Shown here piece by piece: positions 36,066 through 45,767 of a stretch of 64,000 nucleotides of DNA. The stretch's first letter is position 1. Every line of letters starts with the position of its first letter. The notes under the pieces are model-generated. The model was not told where the DNA came from and did no database searches. It saw only the letters and a list, made by a program, of their open reading frames with translations. Position numbers and translations under genes: made by a program. The stretch is from Bacteroidota bacterium. GTDB lineage: Bacteria > Bacteroidota > Bacteroidia > Bacteroidales > Prolixibacteraceae. The DNA lies in contig JAJRSD010000031.1 of NCBI GenBank assembly GCA_024278975.1, positions 62,001 through 126,000 of the forward strand, read 5' to 3'.

Positions 36066-37541
36066 ATGGGAAATTATTTCAATTCACTTCCGTTGCGTCT
36101 TCAATTAGAGCAATTGGGAAAGTGCGATTTTATGGACGAATCGGAATTCGCAGATGGTGTAAAAAAATTAGAAGGTAAAAAAATTGTTGTTCTCGGTTGT
36201 GGAGCACAAGGCCTTGCGCAGGGTTTAAATATGCGCGACAGCGGACTGGATATTTCGTATGCAATCCGTCAGGTTGAAATTGATGAGAAGCAAATATCTT
36301 ATCAAAATGCAGTAAATAATAAATTTGAAGTTGGCACTTTCGAAGAGTTAGTTCCCAAAGCCGATTTGGTTTTGAATCTTACTCCCGACAAATACCACAC
36401 TCCGGTTGTAAACACTGCTGTTCCGTTAATGAAAAAAGGTGCGTGCCTTTCGTATTCGCATGGTTTTAATATTGTTGAAGAAGGAATGCAAATTCGTAAA
36501 GATATCACTGTTATTATGGTTGCTCCAAAATCTCCGGCATCAGAAGTTAGAGCAGAGTTTTTACGCGGATTTGGCGTACCAACTTTAATTGCTGTTCACC
36601 GCGAGAACGACCCAAATGGAGACGGACTTGATATTGCAAAAGCATATTGCGTTGGTACTGGTGGTCATAAAGCAGGTGTTTTACATTCGTCGTTTGTTGC
36701 CGAAGTAAAATCTGATTTAATGGGCGAACAGACAATTCTTTGTGGTGTACTACAAACCGGTTCAATACTTTGTTTCGACAAAATGATTGAAAAAGGAATT
36801 AAACCCGAATATGCTTCAAAGTTAGTTCAATACGGTTGGGAAACTATTACCGAAGCCCTAAAGCTTGGTGGAATTACACACATGATGGACAGGCTTTCGA
36901 ACCCAGCAAAAATTGAGGCTTTTAAATTGGCTGACGAATTAAAAGAGATTATGCGCCCGTTGTACGAGCATCACATGGATAATATTATGGACGGAACTTT
37001 CTCATCGACAATGATGGAAGACTGGGCTGTTGGCGATAAAGACTTATTAAAATGGCGAGCTGCAACAGGCGAAACTGCTTTCGAAAAAACTCCTGCCGGC
37101 GACATGGAAATTAGCGAGCAGGAATATTTCGACAATGGAATACTAATGATTGCTTTTGTAAAAGCAGGTGTTGAATTGGCTTTTGATGTAATGGGTGAAA
37201 CCGGAATTAAACAAGAGTCGGCATATTACGAATCGTTACACGAAACTCCGTTAATTGCCAATACGATTGCACGTAAAAAACTTTACGAAATGAACCGTGT
37301 AATTTCTGATACTGCTGAATATGGTTGTTATCTGTTCGACCATGCATGTCAACCTTTGCTGGCAGATTTTATGAGTAAAATAGAGACAAATGTAATAGGT
37401 AAATCTTTCGATGAAGGAAAAGACGGACACGTTGATAACAAAGAGCTAATTGAGATTAACGACGAAATTCGTTATAGTGATGTTGAAATTATTGGTGCCG
37501 AATTGCGCGAAGCAATGGAAGCAATGGAAGCGATTATCTAA
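36066..37541 (+). CDS. ilvC: Ketol-acid reductoisomerase, class II
   Basis: Catalyses the Mg-dependent alkyl migration and NADPH reduction of acetolactate or acetohydroxybutyrate, the second common step to Val, Ile and Leu. At 491 aa it is the long (class II, E. coli-type) form. The NADP site is [20 protein letters not shown] (residues about 41-60). It has a duplicated helical C-terminal domain with [12 protein letters not shown] and [14 protein letters not shown]. In many Bacteroidota ilvC ends an ilvDBNC operon; here it is apart from ilvDBN, on the other strand, and monocistronic with a strong bidirectional terminator. The cause is probably local rearrangement. Confidence 0.97.
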   Translation: MGNYFNSLPLRLQLEQLGKCDFMDESEFADGVKKLEGKKIVVLGCGAQGLAQGLNMRDSGLDISYAIRQVEIDEKQISYQNAVNNKFEVGTFEELVPKADLVLNLTPDKYHTPVVNTAVPLMKKGACLSYSHGFNIVEEGMQIRKDITVIMVAPKSPASEVRAEFLRGFGVPTLIAVHRENDPNGDGLDIAKAYCVGTGGHKAGVLHSSFVAEVKSDLMGEQTILCGVLQTGSILCFDKMIEKGIKPEYASKLVQYGWETITEALKLGGITHMMDRLSNPAKIEAFKLADELKEIMRPLYEHHMDNIMDGTFSSTMMEDWAVGDKDLLKWRAATGETAFEKTPAGDMEISEQEYFDNGILMIAFVKAGVELAFDVMGETGIKQESAYYESLHETPLIANTIARKKLYEMNRVISDTAEYGCYLFDHACQPLLADFMSKIETNVIGKSFDEGKDGHVDNKELIEINDEIRYSDVEIIGAELREAMEAMEAII

Positions 37542-37589
37542 TTTAATCGGTATTATTTTTGCGAATAAAATATCGCAAATTATAATCAT

Positions 37590-37628
37590 AAAAAAAATGG
37601 CTCTGTCGGTTGACAGAGCCATTTTTTT
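37590..37628. terminator. Bidirectional terminator between ilvC and the YeeE pair
   Basis: Perfect 11-bp stem ATGGCTCTGTC / GACAGAGCCAT with a GGTT loop, an A-tract on the left and a T-tract on the right, so it works for both converging transcripts. Confidence 0.9.
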
Positions 37629-38193
37629 ATGACTTCACTTTTCGTCCCGGCAACAAAAATGCACTGAGCATAAATACTATTGCAATTGGTCCGGCAACTA
37701 CGAGAGCTCTTACATTACCTATTATCGACGAATACTTTTCGGTATTCGTTTCAACCAAACTAACTGCACCGCCGGCTATTTTACTGAACAGAACAGAATC
37801 TTTTATTGAGCCAAAAATTATCATATAAAGTAGGGCTCCGAGAAGTCCCCCGAGAATAAAAAACAGAGCATCTTTTCTTCCGCGTCCGGCTGCAACCACA
37901 CAAGTACCAGGACAATAACCACTTATTGCAAACCCTGTGCCCAGTAAACCTCCGCCAACAATAACACCAATATATGATGTTTTTACACTTAAATGCCCGG
38001 CATCAATTATATTTAATGCTAACAAAATAAACAGCAGCAGACTACTAAAACCTATTGCAAATAAAATAACCTTCATTAAATGAAAATCTTTTAAACGCAA
38101 CATATTAATTATTTTCTGAGGATTGGATGCTTGTGCCTGATCTAACGCAAATCCGAAGGCAATACCAAGAACTATTGCAAGAATAATTTCCAT
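37627..38193 (-). CDS. YeeE/YedE-family (DUF6691) membrane protein, second half of split transporter
   Basis: A 188-aa protein with about five membrane helices and the half-transporter signature GYCPGTCVVAAGRGRKDALFF. In YeeE/YedE proteins conserved cysteines line a path for thiosulfate or related sulfur compounds. It starts 2 nt after the companion gene, so the two are co-expressed and probably form one two-subunit channel. The substrate (thiosulfate or other sulfur species) is inferred from the family. No sulfurtransferase or regulator gene is adjacent. Confidence 0.85.
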   Translation of the reverse strand: MEIILAIVLGIAFGFALDQAQASNPQKIINMLRLKDFHLMKVILFAIGFSSLLLFILLALNIIDAGHLSVKTSYIGVIVGGGLLGTGFAISGYCPGTCVVAAGRGRKDALFFILGGLLGALLYMIIFGSIKDSVLFSKIAGGAVSLVETNTEKYSSIIGNVRALVVAGPIAIVFMLSAFLLPGRKVKS

Positions 38194-38195
38194 GA

Positions 38196-38768
38196 TTACT
38201 GTTTTTTTGATTTATAGAATAAGATAGAAACAGGAATGGCTGCTGCAAAAACCCCGAATGTAAATAAATAGCCACTTAACGAAGTCTGCATTATCCCACT
38301 CATCATATGTCCGCTTGTACAACCTCCTGCCAACCGTGCGCCGAACAGCACAATAAATCCGGCAAAAAACATATAAAAGTATCGTTTTTTTGCGGAGGTT
38401 TCTCCAAATTTATCTTGCCAAACTTCGGGGTAAAACCGGCTGCTTCCCAGCACCTTATTTTTCGATAATCTCCCGGAAATAAAACCACCCAAAATCATAC
38501 TCAAAACAAAAATAAATCCATAACTAAATGGTTTTTTTACATGTGCTGCATATTTACCACCACTTTTATTCAGATAGGCATTTGTACTTTCAAAAGTATG
38601 AGAATCAGCATTTTCGGAAATCAATTTTGGAGAAAAAATATCCCATACAATCCCGTCAAAAATTACGAATTGTGTTGAAACACCGATAGGTTTTACCAAC
38701 CACACAGCGGCAAGAAATACTATCCCCAGGAATAATCCACCTTTTAACCAGTTTAATTCTTTAATCAT
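38196..38768 (-). CDS. YeeE/YedE-family membrane protein, first half of split transporter
   Basis: A 190-aa integral membrane protein, with helices at about 9-25, 85-105, 130-155 and 160-182. The signature GARLAGGCTSGHMMSGIMQ holds the conserved Cys. A soluble loop of about 60 residues follows the first helix. With the gene 2 nt downstream it makes the complete YeeE-like unit that other bacteria encode as one chain. Confidence 0.85.
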   Translation of the reverse strand: MIKELNWLKGGLFLGIVFLAAVWLVKPIGVSTQFVIFDGIVWDIFSPKLISENADSHTFESTNAYLNKSGGKYAAHVKKPFSYGFIFVLSMILGGFISGRLSKNKVLGSSRFYPEVWQDKFGETSAKKRYFYMFFAGFIVLFGARLAGGCTSGHMMSGIMQTSLSGYLFTFGVFAAAIPVSILFYKSKKQ

Positions 38769-38857
38769 TTTACTATCTTTAATTTAATTCTTTCATCAAC
38801 AAAAATACACAACCTTCCACATATAAACAGGGAATCTCAGAAATAAAACGCTACTAT

Positions 38858-40483
38858 CTACTGTTTCACTATTTTCTTAATCAGGAATGAATCGTTGCTT
38901 TTATCTTCAATTCTCACAAAATAAATTCCACTATGCAACGAGCTAATATTTACAAAAGAACCATTTATGTCGAAATTTGCTTTTTGTAAAACCGATCCAT
39001 TTAAATCTATAATTTCAATATTATAATCCATCAATTCTCGTTTTGCTACCAGTTGAAATTTATCGGTAACAGGATTTGGAATAATATCAATATTTTTGTG
39101 CGTCTCAAATATTCCCGCACTTGTTTGATAATCTTTGTATTCGTAACAACCAATATCGGAACCATCTCCTTGTGGTCTTGAAACACCTTCAATATCGACA
39201 GCCGGTGCAAGTGAATTATCGGCTTTATTAATTAGTGAACTTTTGGATAAGAGATGAAAGTCATTTGCAGAGTAATCGACAAAATTTTGCCCATACTGAA
39301 ATTTACTATTTAAAACTTTATTCCCCGAAAACGAACCGGGAATAGTAAATTTATTTGCCACATTGTTTTTAACTGTACAACCTGTACTTGGCGACCCATT
39401 TTTATGATCTGCAATCATAATCCACGCCCCACCCGGTTGTACTTGCGGTGTAGGATCTAAAACAGTGTTATTTACAATTTTAAAATCTCTCGCTCCCAAA
39501 AAGGTAATTCCGTGCCAATGATTAACAACAACCAGATTATTCTCAACAATCCAGTTATTATAAAATCCATCGAAACATCCAATTCCCTGCAAATCGCCCA
39601 AAAGCGGTTGATTAGGATCTTCATAATTTAAAATTATATTACCTCTTACAATATTATTATCGGCAACAATACCATTTGTTGTGTATGATTGAATTCCATC
39701 GTCGTGATTTTCATCAACATCGTAACAATTTTTTATGAGATTGTTTTCAAACAAATTATTAGAGCCCAAAATTCTTGCTGCATCACCCGAGAAATTTACA
39801 ATATCGTTATCAACAGCATTTCCATAATCTCCGTGTAGCGTAAGCCCGAACTTAATATTTGTAATTATATTTCCGTACACATTTATTGAATCGCCGCCAA
39901 CAAAAATACCCGAGCCTGCTTTACTCAACCAATCACTGGCAGCAGTCCATGGCGATTCTGTACTATAAATATTACAACTGTCAATCTCTATTAATTTGGT
40001 TGGTCCCTGGTGTGCATGAGATTCAAGATTTACCAGATATTCATTACTGTAACTACCGTATGGTTCAGCACTAACAGTTAACCCAGTTATTTTCCAGTTA
40101 CTGCACCCCTGTAAAAGAATTCTTTGTATGATTGGCTCGTGCCCTTCGCCCGCCATAACAACAATATCAGTTGTATTATTGTAATTCTGAAGGACAAACT
40201 CACCATGCATACCATCCAGAAGAATTAACGTATCGCCAGAATGAACAGCAGCTCCCTGGTTTTTTACAACCAACTTACTTGCATTGGAATATGGCAAAGG
40301 AGTGTACATATAACTTTCAATCATGTTATTTGTTACAACATCTTGCAATGTACTCCAGGGCGCATCTTTTGAACCACTATTATTTATATCTCCGTTTACA
40401 GGATCGATATAATAAGTTTGCCCAAAAATGTGACTAACTGTTATAAAAAGAACTATGATTACTAAATGTAATCTTATCATCAA
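38858..40483 (-). CDS. Secreted right-handed beta-helix protein with T9SS sorting domain
   Basis: A 541-aa protein with a signal peptide (ending HIFGQ). Parallel beta-helix repeats span about residues 100-400, with Asn-rich turns (NNIVRGNIILN, ENNLVVVNHWHGI, IVNNTVLDP). The C-terminal type A sorting domain from about 465 has the hallmarks PNPVTDKF, IIDLNGSVLQ and SGIYFVRI, directing export and surface attachment by type IX secretion. The fold is shared with pectate lyases and other polysaccharide-active proteins, but no catalytic site is identifiable. It begins 9 nt after the ilvN stop on the same strand and has no promoter of its own, so it may ride on the ilv transcript. Confidence 0.88.
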   Translation of the reverse strand: MMIRLHLVIIVLFITVSHIFGQTYYIDPVNGDINNSGSKDAPWSTLQDVVTNNMIESYMYTPLPYSNASKLVVKNQGAAVHSGDTLILLDGMHGEFVLQNYNNTTDIVVMAGEGHEPIIQRILLQGCSNWKITGLTVSAEPYGSYSNEYLVNLESHAHQGPTKLIEIDSCNIYSTESPWTAASDWLSKAGSGIFVGGDSINVYGNIITNIKFGLTLHGDYGNAVDNDIVNFSGDAARILGSNNLFENNLIKNCYDVDENHDDGIQSYTTNGIVADNNIVRGNIILNYEDPNQPLLGDLQGIGCFDGFYNNWIVENNLVVVNHWHGITFLGARDFKIVNNTVLDPTPQVQPGGAWIMIADHKNGSPSTGCTVKNNVANKFTIPGSFSGNKVLNSKFQYGQNFVDYSANDFHLLSKSSLINKADNSLAPAVDIEGVSRPQGDGSDIGCYEYKDYQTSAGIFETHKNIDIIPNPVTDKFQLVAKRELMDYNIEIIDLNGSVLQKANFDINGSFVNISSLHSGIYFVRIEDKSNDSFLIKKIVKQ

Positions 40484-40492
40484 TATCTATCT

Positions 40493-41038
40493 TTACTCAT
40501 TCTGGCTATCTAAAAAGGCATCTCTCTCTTTCAGAAATTCTGACAGACGTTCGATTGGATCGCGGGTTAATGCCACTCTTCCCGAACGTATAAACTGCAT
40601 AACCTTAAATTTATTCAACTCGTCGAAAAGTGCCTGTGTTTCGTTTTTATGTCCGGTTTTTTCAATTACCACGTAATCTCTGGTAATTTCCAAAATTCGG
40701 GCACCTGCATTTCTGGCAATTTTTTCAATACTATTACTTTGGTAAATTGGTTCGATAGGAACTTTATAGAGCGCAATTTCCTGATAAATAACTTCATCGT
40801 TGGTGTGGTAAAATGCTTTTAAAACATCAATCTGTTTTTCAATCTGCCCAACCATCTTGATAACTTGTTCTTTAGTTTCTTCGATAACGATAGTAAATTT
40901 AAATATGCCTTTTATGGCAGATTCAGAAACGGTTAAACTCTCAATATTCACTTTTCTACGCGTAAAAATAATTGTAATACGCGAGAGTAATCCTATATGG
41001 TTTTCCGAATAAACGGTGATAATAAATTCTTGTTTCAT
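40493..41038 (-). CDS. ilvN: Acetolactate synthase small (regulatory) subunit
   Basis: The regulatory subunit gives valine feedback control and boosts the catalytic subunit IlvB. The first ACT domain is KQEFIITVYSENHIGLLSRI (residues 2-21), followed by a second ACT-like domain to about 170; length 181 aa from the chosen start. The frame is open 8 codons further (41062), but the ATG at 41038 puts the ACT domain right at the N-terminus, as usual. It is the third gene of ilvDBN, 64 nt after ilvB. Confidence 0.93.
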   Translation of the reverse strand: MKQEFIITVYSENHIGLLSRITIIFTRRKVNIESLTVSESAIKGIFKFTIVIEETKEQVIKMVGQIEKQIDVLKAFYHTNDEVIYQEIALYKVPIEPIYQSNSIEKIARNAGARILEITRDYVVIEKTGHKNETQALFDELNKFKVMQFIRSGRVALTRDPIERLSEFLKERDAFLDSQNE

Positions 41039-41102
41039 TTTTGATTCTTTTGTAACCTGCACAAACAGGCAATTATTGTATAAAATCTATATCTTTAAAT
41101 AT

Positions 41103-42800
41103 TTATGGTTCGAGCATTACATCAGAAACCGATGCACCCGCCGGAACCATTGGAAATACATTATCCTCTTTTTCGATTGTAACTTCCAAAACATAAGGAC
41201 CATCGTGATCAATCATTTTTTGCATTGCTGCATCAAGGTCTTCTCGTTTATCAACTTTATTCCCTTCAATTCCATATCCTTTTGCAATCATAATAAAATT
41301 GGGGTTATGCAACTTAGTGAATGAATATCTTTTCTCGAAAAAAAGTTGCTGCCACTGGCGAACCATTCCGAGGAAGTTATTATTCAGAACAATAATTTTG
41401 ATGGGTAATTTATTCTGTTCTATTGTTCCCAGCTCCTGAATTGTCATCTGAAATCCACCATCGCCACTTACCGAAAAAACCGTACGATCCGGCATACCCA
41501 TTTGTGCACCCATACTTGCAGGCAATCCAAATCCCATAGTTCCCAATCCACCCGAAGAAACATGACTACGAGTGTGTTTAAATTTGAAATAGCGCGCATT
41601 AATCATTTGGTGCTGACCAACATCGGAAACCAAAATTGCCTCGTGATTAGTTTTTTCTGAAGCCATGCGAACAATCTCCCCCATTGTCAATCCGGGTTTT
41701 GTAGGATGAATATCTTTTTCAATTACTTTTTTGTATTCAATATCATCGCATTTCTTAAACTCTTTTATCCACTCGTCATGCGAGTTTTCCTTTACTTTAT
41801 CAGTAAGCAATTGTAACGATTTTTTCGAGTTTCCAATAACTGCAACATCTGCTTTTACAATTTTATTGATTTCAGACGGGTCTATTTCGAGATGTATTAT
41901 TTTAGCTTTTTTTGCATAAGAACTAACTTTTCCTGTTACTCTGTCATCGAATCTCATTCCAACGGCAATAATTACATCAGCTTCATTGGTCAGCAAATTA
42001 GGACCATAATTTCCGTGCATACCCAACATACCTACATTTAATGGATGCTCGGTTGGTAATGCCGATAGCCCTAAAAGTGTCCATGCTGCAGGAACACCTG
42101 TTTTCTCGATGAATTCTCTTAACTCGTTTTCTGCTCTACCAATTATTACACCTTGTCCTAAAAGTAAAAGTGGCTTTTTTGCTTTATCAATAATATTAGC
42201 AGCCTCCTCAATTTTCAAAATATCTACCGGTGCTTCCGGGACATAACTACGTATTTTAGTACACTTTTCATACTTCCAGTCCAACATTCCCATTTGTGCA
42301 TCTTTGGTAATATCAATCAGCACTGGTCCGGGACGACCTGTTTGGGCAATATAAAATGCTTTTGCAACTGCCTCGGGCACCTCTTCTGCTTTTGTAATCT
42401 GGTAACTCCATTTTGTAATTGGCATTGTAATTCCAATTAAATCCGACTCCTGAAATGCATCGGTGCCAAGTAACGGCGATCCAACCTGCCCTGTAAAACA
42501 CACCATTGGAATTGAGTCTAACATAGCATTTGCAATTCCGGTAACAAGGTTGGTTGCGCCAGGCCCTGAAGTTGCAAAACACACCCCCGGTTTACCGGTA
42601 ACTCTTGCATATCCGTCGGCAGCATGTACCAATCCTTGCTCGTGCCTCGTTAAAATATGCCTTATTTTATCGTTATAATCGTACAACGAATCATAAATGG
42701 GAATCATCGCCCCACCTGGATAACCAAAAATAATATCAACATTCTCCTCTATCAAAGAGAGAATAACTGCTTCTGATCCGGGAATTTTTTTATTTTCCAT
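41103..42800 (-). CDS. ilvB: Acetolactate synthase large (catalytic) subunit
   Basis: A TPP- and FAD-dependent enzyme condensing two pyruvates, or pyruvate with 2-oxobutyrate. The 565-aa protein has the full three-domain fold: the catalytic Glu region FGYPGGAMIPIYD (residues about 20-32), GRPGPVLIDITKD, FAD domain IIAVGMRFDDRVTG, and the TPP motif GDGGFQMTIQELGT...LNN (about 440-475). It is the second gene of the ilvD-B-N operon; the 98-nt gap to ilvD contains a 13-bp tandem repeat. Expression should be governed by the leader-peptide attenuator upstream of ilvD. Confidence 0.97.
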   Translation of the reverse strand: MENKKIPGSEAVILSLIEENVDIIFGYPGGAMIPIYDSLYDYNDKIRHILTRHEQGLVHAADGYARVTGKPGVCFATSGPGATNLVTGIANAMLDSIPMVCFTGQVGSPLLGTDAFQESDLIGITMPITKWSYQITKAEEVPEAVAKAFYIAQTGRPGPVLIDITKDAQMGMLDWKYEKCTKIRSYVPEAPVDILKIEEAANIIDKAKKPLLLLGQGVIIGRAENELREFIEKTGVPAAWTLLGLSALPTEHPLNVGMLGMHGNYGPNLLTNEADVIIAVGMRFDDRVTGKVSSYAKKAKIIHLEIDPSEINKIVKADVAVIGNSKKSLQLLTDKVKENSHDEWIKEFKKCDDIEYKKVIEKDIHPTKPGLTMGEIVRMASEKTNHEAILVSDVGQHQMINARYFKFKHTRSHVSSGGLGTMGFGLPASMGAQMGMPDRTVFSVSGDGGFQMTIQELGTIEQNKLPIKIIVLNNNFLGMVRQWQQLFFEKRYSFTKLHNPNFIMIAKGYGIEGNKVDKREDLDAAMQKMIDHDGPYVLEVTIEKEDNVFPMVPAGASVSDVMLEP

Positions 42801-42859
42801 TTTGTCTATTTTAGCTATGAACTTTTATTAATAATTCTTAATTCTATTTTTTTATGCAA

Positions 42860-42895
42860 CTGAATACTGCGACTGAATACTGCGACTGAATACTA
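42860..42895. repeat. 13-bp tandem repeat (7+6 bp unit), 2.8 copies
   Basis: CTGAATACTGCGA at 42860-42872 and 42873-42885, then a partial CTGAATACTA. It begins right after the ilvD stop codon (42899-42901, minus strand) inside the ilvD-ilvB gap. The same unit recurs at 61548-61622. Confidence 0.85.
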
Positions 42896-42898
42896 TCT

Positions 42899-44731
42899 TC
42901 AGTCTATTAATCTTACCGCACCTTTATCTGCCGCAGAAACCAAACTTGCATAAGCTTTTAATGCTTTGGAGATATTACGTTTTCTACCAACCGGCATAAA
43001 TGCATCTTTCCCTTTTGCCTCTTCTGCTTTGCGTCGTTGGGCAAGTTCGTCATCCGAAACCATAAGATTTATTGAACGTTTAACGATATCTATTTCAATT
43101 TTATCGTTATTTTGAATTAACCCGATTGCACCGCCACCGGCTGCCTCAGGCGAAACATGCCCGATTGAGAGTCCTGATGTTCCTCCCGAAAATCTGCCAT
43201 CGGTAATTAGTGCACAATATTTATCTAACTGCATCGATTTCAGATACGAAGTTGGGTAGAGCATCTCCTGCATTCCCGGACCACCTTTTGGACCTTCATA
43301 CCGTATTACAATAACATCGCCTTTTTGAACTGTGTCGCCAAGAATCCCGTTTACTGCATCGTCTTGCGAGTTAAAAACTTTTGCTGTTCCGGAAAAATTA
43401 TAAATCGAAGGATCTACTCCGGCCGTTTTTACAATACAGCCATTTTCGGCAATATTTCCATAAAGAATAGCCAAACCACCATCTTTACTATACGCATTTT
43501 CATAATTTCGAACACAACCATTTTTACGATCATCGTCTAAACTGGAATAATAATTATCCTGCGAAGCCAAAACAAGATTTCGTCTGCCGTCGCCCGGAGA
43601 AGAGAGGTAACGGTTTTTTGCAACTTCGCTAACAGACTCGCTCATAATATCAAATTCCGAAATTGCCTCTTTTAACGTTTTACCATCAACTCTTTTAACC
43701 GATGTTTCCATTAACCCTGCACGGTCGAGCTCAGCAAGAATTCCAATAATTCCACCGGCACGATTTACATCCTGCACATGGTAATGAGAACTCGGTGCAA
43801 CCTTACAAAGATTTGGTGTAATCCGCGAAAGTTTATCGATGTCTTCCATTGTAAACTCAACCTCTGCCTCGTGCGCAATTGCAAGCAAATGTAAAACGGT
43901 ATTTGTCGAACCTCCCATTGCAATATCAAGTTTCATCGCATTTAAAAACGAATCGCGTGTTGCAATACTTCGTGGTAAAACAGAGTCGTCTCCTTCAAAA
44001 TAATATGATTTTGTGGCAGAAACAATTCTTTCAACTGCATTTTCAAAAAGTTTTATACGGTTGGCGTGTGTGGCTACGATAGTTCCGTTACCGGGTAATG
44101 CGACTCCAATTGCTTCGGCAAGACAATTCATTGAATTGGCAGTAAACATACCCGAACACGAGCCACAAGTTGGACACGCATTTTGCTCAACAACAGCAAG
44201 TTGCTCGTCAGAAACAGAGTTGTCAGCCGCCATTACCATTGCATCTACCAAGTCGTAAAATTCGCCTCCGATTTCGCCTGCTTCCATGGGACCACCCGAA
44301 ACAAACACTGCCGGAATATTTAACCTCATTGCAGCCATCATCATTCCAGGGGTAATTTTATCGCAGTTCGAAATGCAAATCATCGCGTCAACTTTATGTC
44401 CGTTGCACATATATTCCACACTGTCGGCAATTACATCGCGCGATGGCAACGAATACAACATTCCATCGTGCCCCATTGCAATACCATCATCAATTGCAAT
44501 GGTATTAAACTCGGCTGCAAAAAAGCCCTCTTTTTCAATTAAACCCTTAATATACTGACCAACTTTATGAAGATGAACGTGGCCGGGAACAAACTGAGTA
44601 AACGAATTTACAATTGCAATTACCGGTTTCCCAAATTGCTCCTCTTTCATTCCGTTTGCACGCCAAAGACTTCTGGCTCCTGCCATTCTACGTCCTTGCG
44701 TTGTTTGATTACTGCGTAATGTGTTTTGCAT
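42899..44731 (-). CDS. ilvD: Dihydroxy-acid dehydratase
   Basis: An Fe-S enzyme that converts dihydroxy-isovalerate/methylvalerate to the 2-oxo acids, the third common step of branched-chain synthesis. At 610 aa it is a standard IlvD/EDD protein: Fe-S cysteines in [12 protein letters not shown] and [17 protein letters not shown], and the C-terminal [19 protein letters not shown]. It is the first gene of the ilvDBN operon. The 5' leader (44732-44910) carries a leader peptide and terminator of a branched-chain attenuator. Confidence 0.97.
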   Translation of the reverse strand: MQNTLRSNQTTQGRRMAGARSLWRANGMKEEQFGKPVIAIVNSFTQFVPGHVHLHKVGQYIKGLIEKEGFFAAEFNTIAIDDGIAMGHDGMLYSLPSRDVIADSVEYMCNGHKVDAMICISNCDKITPGMMMAAMRLNIPAVFVSGGPMEAGEIGGEFYDLVDAMVMAADNSVSDEQLAVVEQNACPTCGSCSGMFTANSMNCLAEAIGVALPGNGTIVATHANRIKLFENAVERIVSATKSYYFEGDDSVLPRSIATRDSFLNAMKLDIAMGGSTNTVLHLLAIAHEAEVEFTMEDIDKLSRITPNLCKVAPSSHYHVQDVNRAGGIIGILAELDRAGLMETSVKRVDGKTLKEAISEFDIMSESVSEVAKNRYLSSPGDGRRNLVLASQDNYYSSLDDDRKNGCVRNYENAYSKDGGLAILYGNIAENGCIVKTAGVDPSIYNFSGTAKVFNSQDDAVNGILGDTVQKGDVIVIRYEGPKGGPGMQEMLYPTSYLKSMQLDKYCALITDGRFSGGTSGLSIGHVSPEAAGGGAIGLIQNNDKIEIDIVKRSINLMVSDDELAQRRKAEEAKGKDAFMPVGRKRNISKALKAYASLVSAADKGAVRLID

Positions 44732-44762
44732 ATTTTTTTTATTTATCGATATCTGTATTCAT

Positions 44763-44797
44763 TAAAAAAGCCCTTCTCATTTTTCCGAGAAAGGCTT
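44763..44797 (-). terminator. ilv attenuator terminator with competing antiterminator
   Basis: On the minus strand the stem AAGCCTTTCTC / GAGAAGGGCTT (one G-T pair) with an 8-nt loop is followed by six T, 30 nt before ilvD. Its 5' arm (CCTTTCTCGG, 44794-44785) can instead pair over 10 bp, with two G-T pairs, with CTGAGAGAGG (44838-44829), the last codons of the leader peptide. These are the classical region 2:3 antiterminator and region 3:4 terminator. Confidence 0.85.
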
Positions 44798-44824
44798 GTA
44801 ATATTTTAAATTCTATAATATATT

Positions 44825-44893
44825 CTAACCTCTCTCAGATAATCCAAGAACTACAACCAAAAGGACTAGAATATTTACAGATAAAAATTTCAT
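44825..44893 (-). CDS. ilv leader peptide (22 aa, Leu/Val/Ile-rich)
   Basis: A tiny ORF, too short for ordinary gene calling: MKFLS then VNILVLLVVVLGL then SERG and TAG. Twelve of the 22 residues are Leu (6), Val (5) or Ile (1), including a run VVV. It starts about 13 nt after the predicted transcription start and ends 28 nt before the attenuator hairpin. Ribosome stalling at scarce branched-chain aminoacyl-tRNAs would leave CTGAGAGAGG (codons 19-22) free to form the antiterminator; normal translation to the stop codon would cover it and allow termination. The function is inferred from the arrangement. Confidence 0.85.
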   Translation of the reverse strand: MKFLSVNILVLLVVVLGLSERG

Positions 44894-44912
44894 TATTTTG
44901 TTTTGTTGGACG

Positions 44913-44941
44913 CAAATGTAAAAATTAAATTTAAAAACAAA
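44913..44941 (-). promoter_or_regulatory. Promoter of the ilv leader and ilvDBN operon
   Basis: On the minus strand TTTG (44941-44938), 17 nt, TACATTTG (44920-44913), matching the Bacteroidota consensus. The leader-peptide ATG follows 19 nt after the -7 element. Bases 44942-45113 upstream hold nothing else recognisable. Confidence 0.7.
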
Positions 44942-45113
44942 AACGATTTGAAAGGATTTACAGTGATATTCTAAAAAATTTAAACAATTACTATTAAAAT
45001 GATACGGATTGTTAACAATTAATTACAAATTAGATATTATTGTTTAGCTGATTATTGCATCCCATATAGTGCCAAGTCAAGTATGATACTTTTTGCCAAT
45101 ACGAAATTCAATT

Positions 45114-45668
45114 TTACAAACCCAAAACTTCGCTTACCCCTTTCATTGCATTTATAGAAAGTTCTGCAAACTCATTAATTGGGATACCAATCTTTTCGCA
45201 TTCTAAAATATTTTCTCGTTTTACTGAAGCGGCAAATGCTTTTTGCTTCATTCGTTTGGTTACCGATTTGGTTTTAATACTTGCAATTTTTTTGTCGGGA
45301 TAAACGAGTGTTACTGCTGTGATTAATCCGGTAATTGTTTCTCCTGCTGCAAGAGCATGTTGAAAAACAGTTGTTCTCTCCAGTCCGGTTGCCATTTCGT
45401 TGTGCATTACAATTGCATCGAGCATTTCATCTGTAACTTTATTTTTCAGAATATTTGCGGCTGCAGGACCATGTTTCTTAGGGTCGGCATTTGTAATTTC
45501 TACGTCAATATCGTGCAATAACCCGGCAATTCCCCATTCATCTTCATTTTCTTCTAAATATTTTGCCATTGCACGCAGAACAGCTTCTGACGCATAAGAA
45601 TGCTTTAGCATATTTTCTGATTTTACATTCTCTTTTAATAGTTGAATCGCTTCCTGTCTTGAAATCAT
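45114..45668 (-). CDS. HD-domain phosphohydrolase-like protein
   Basis: A 184-aa cytoplasmic protein of the HDIG type: His in MLKHSYASEAVLRAMA (about residue 22), the HD pair in AGLLHDIDVEIT (about 50-60), then KHGPAAANIL and DAIVMHNEMATG with further metal-ligand His. HD proteins of this size hydrolyse phosphate esters of nucleotides; the true substrate is unknown. It is divergent from the CYTH gene (99-nt gap). Confidence 0.85.
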   Translation of the reverse strand: MISRQEAIQLLKENVKSENMLKHSYASEAVLRAMAKYLEENEDEWGIAGLLHDIDVEITNADPKKHGPAAANILKNKVTDEMLDAIVMHNEMATGLERTTVFQHALAAGETITGLITAVTLVYPDKKIASIKTKSVTKRMKQKAFAASVKRENILECEKIGIPINEFAELSINAMKGVSEVLGL

Positions 45669-45767
45669 AATTTATTTTTTTATAAAAATTAAAAATAGTA
45701 ATAGTTAAGCTGAATTCAAATAAATTAAACAACTTCAATTAACTTTATAACTAATAAAAAAAGAGCT

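Noticed and set aside
42860-42895. Possible CRISPR array (regular repeats)
   Set aside because: The units are 13 bp and directly adjacent without spacers, and no cas genes are present. The same holds for 61548-61622.
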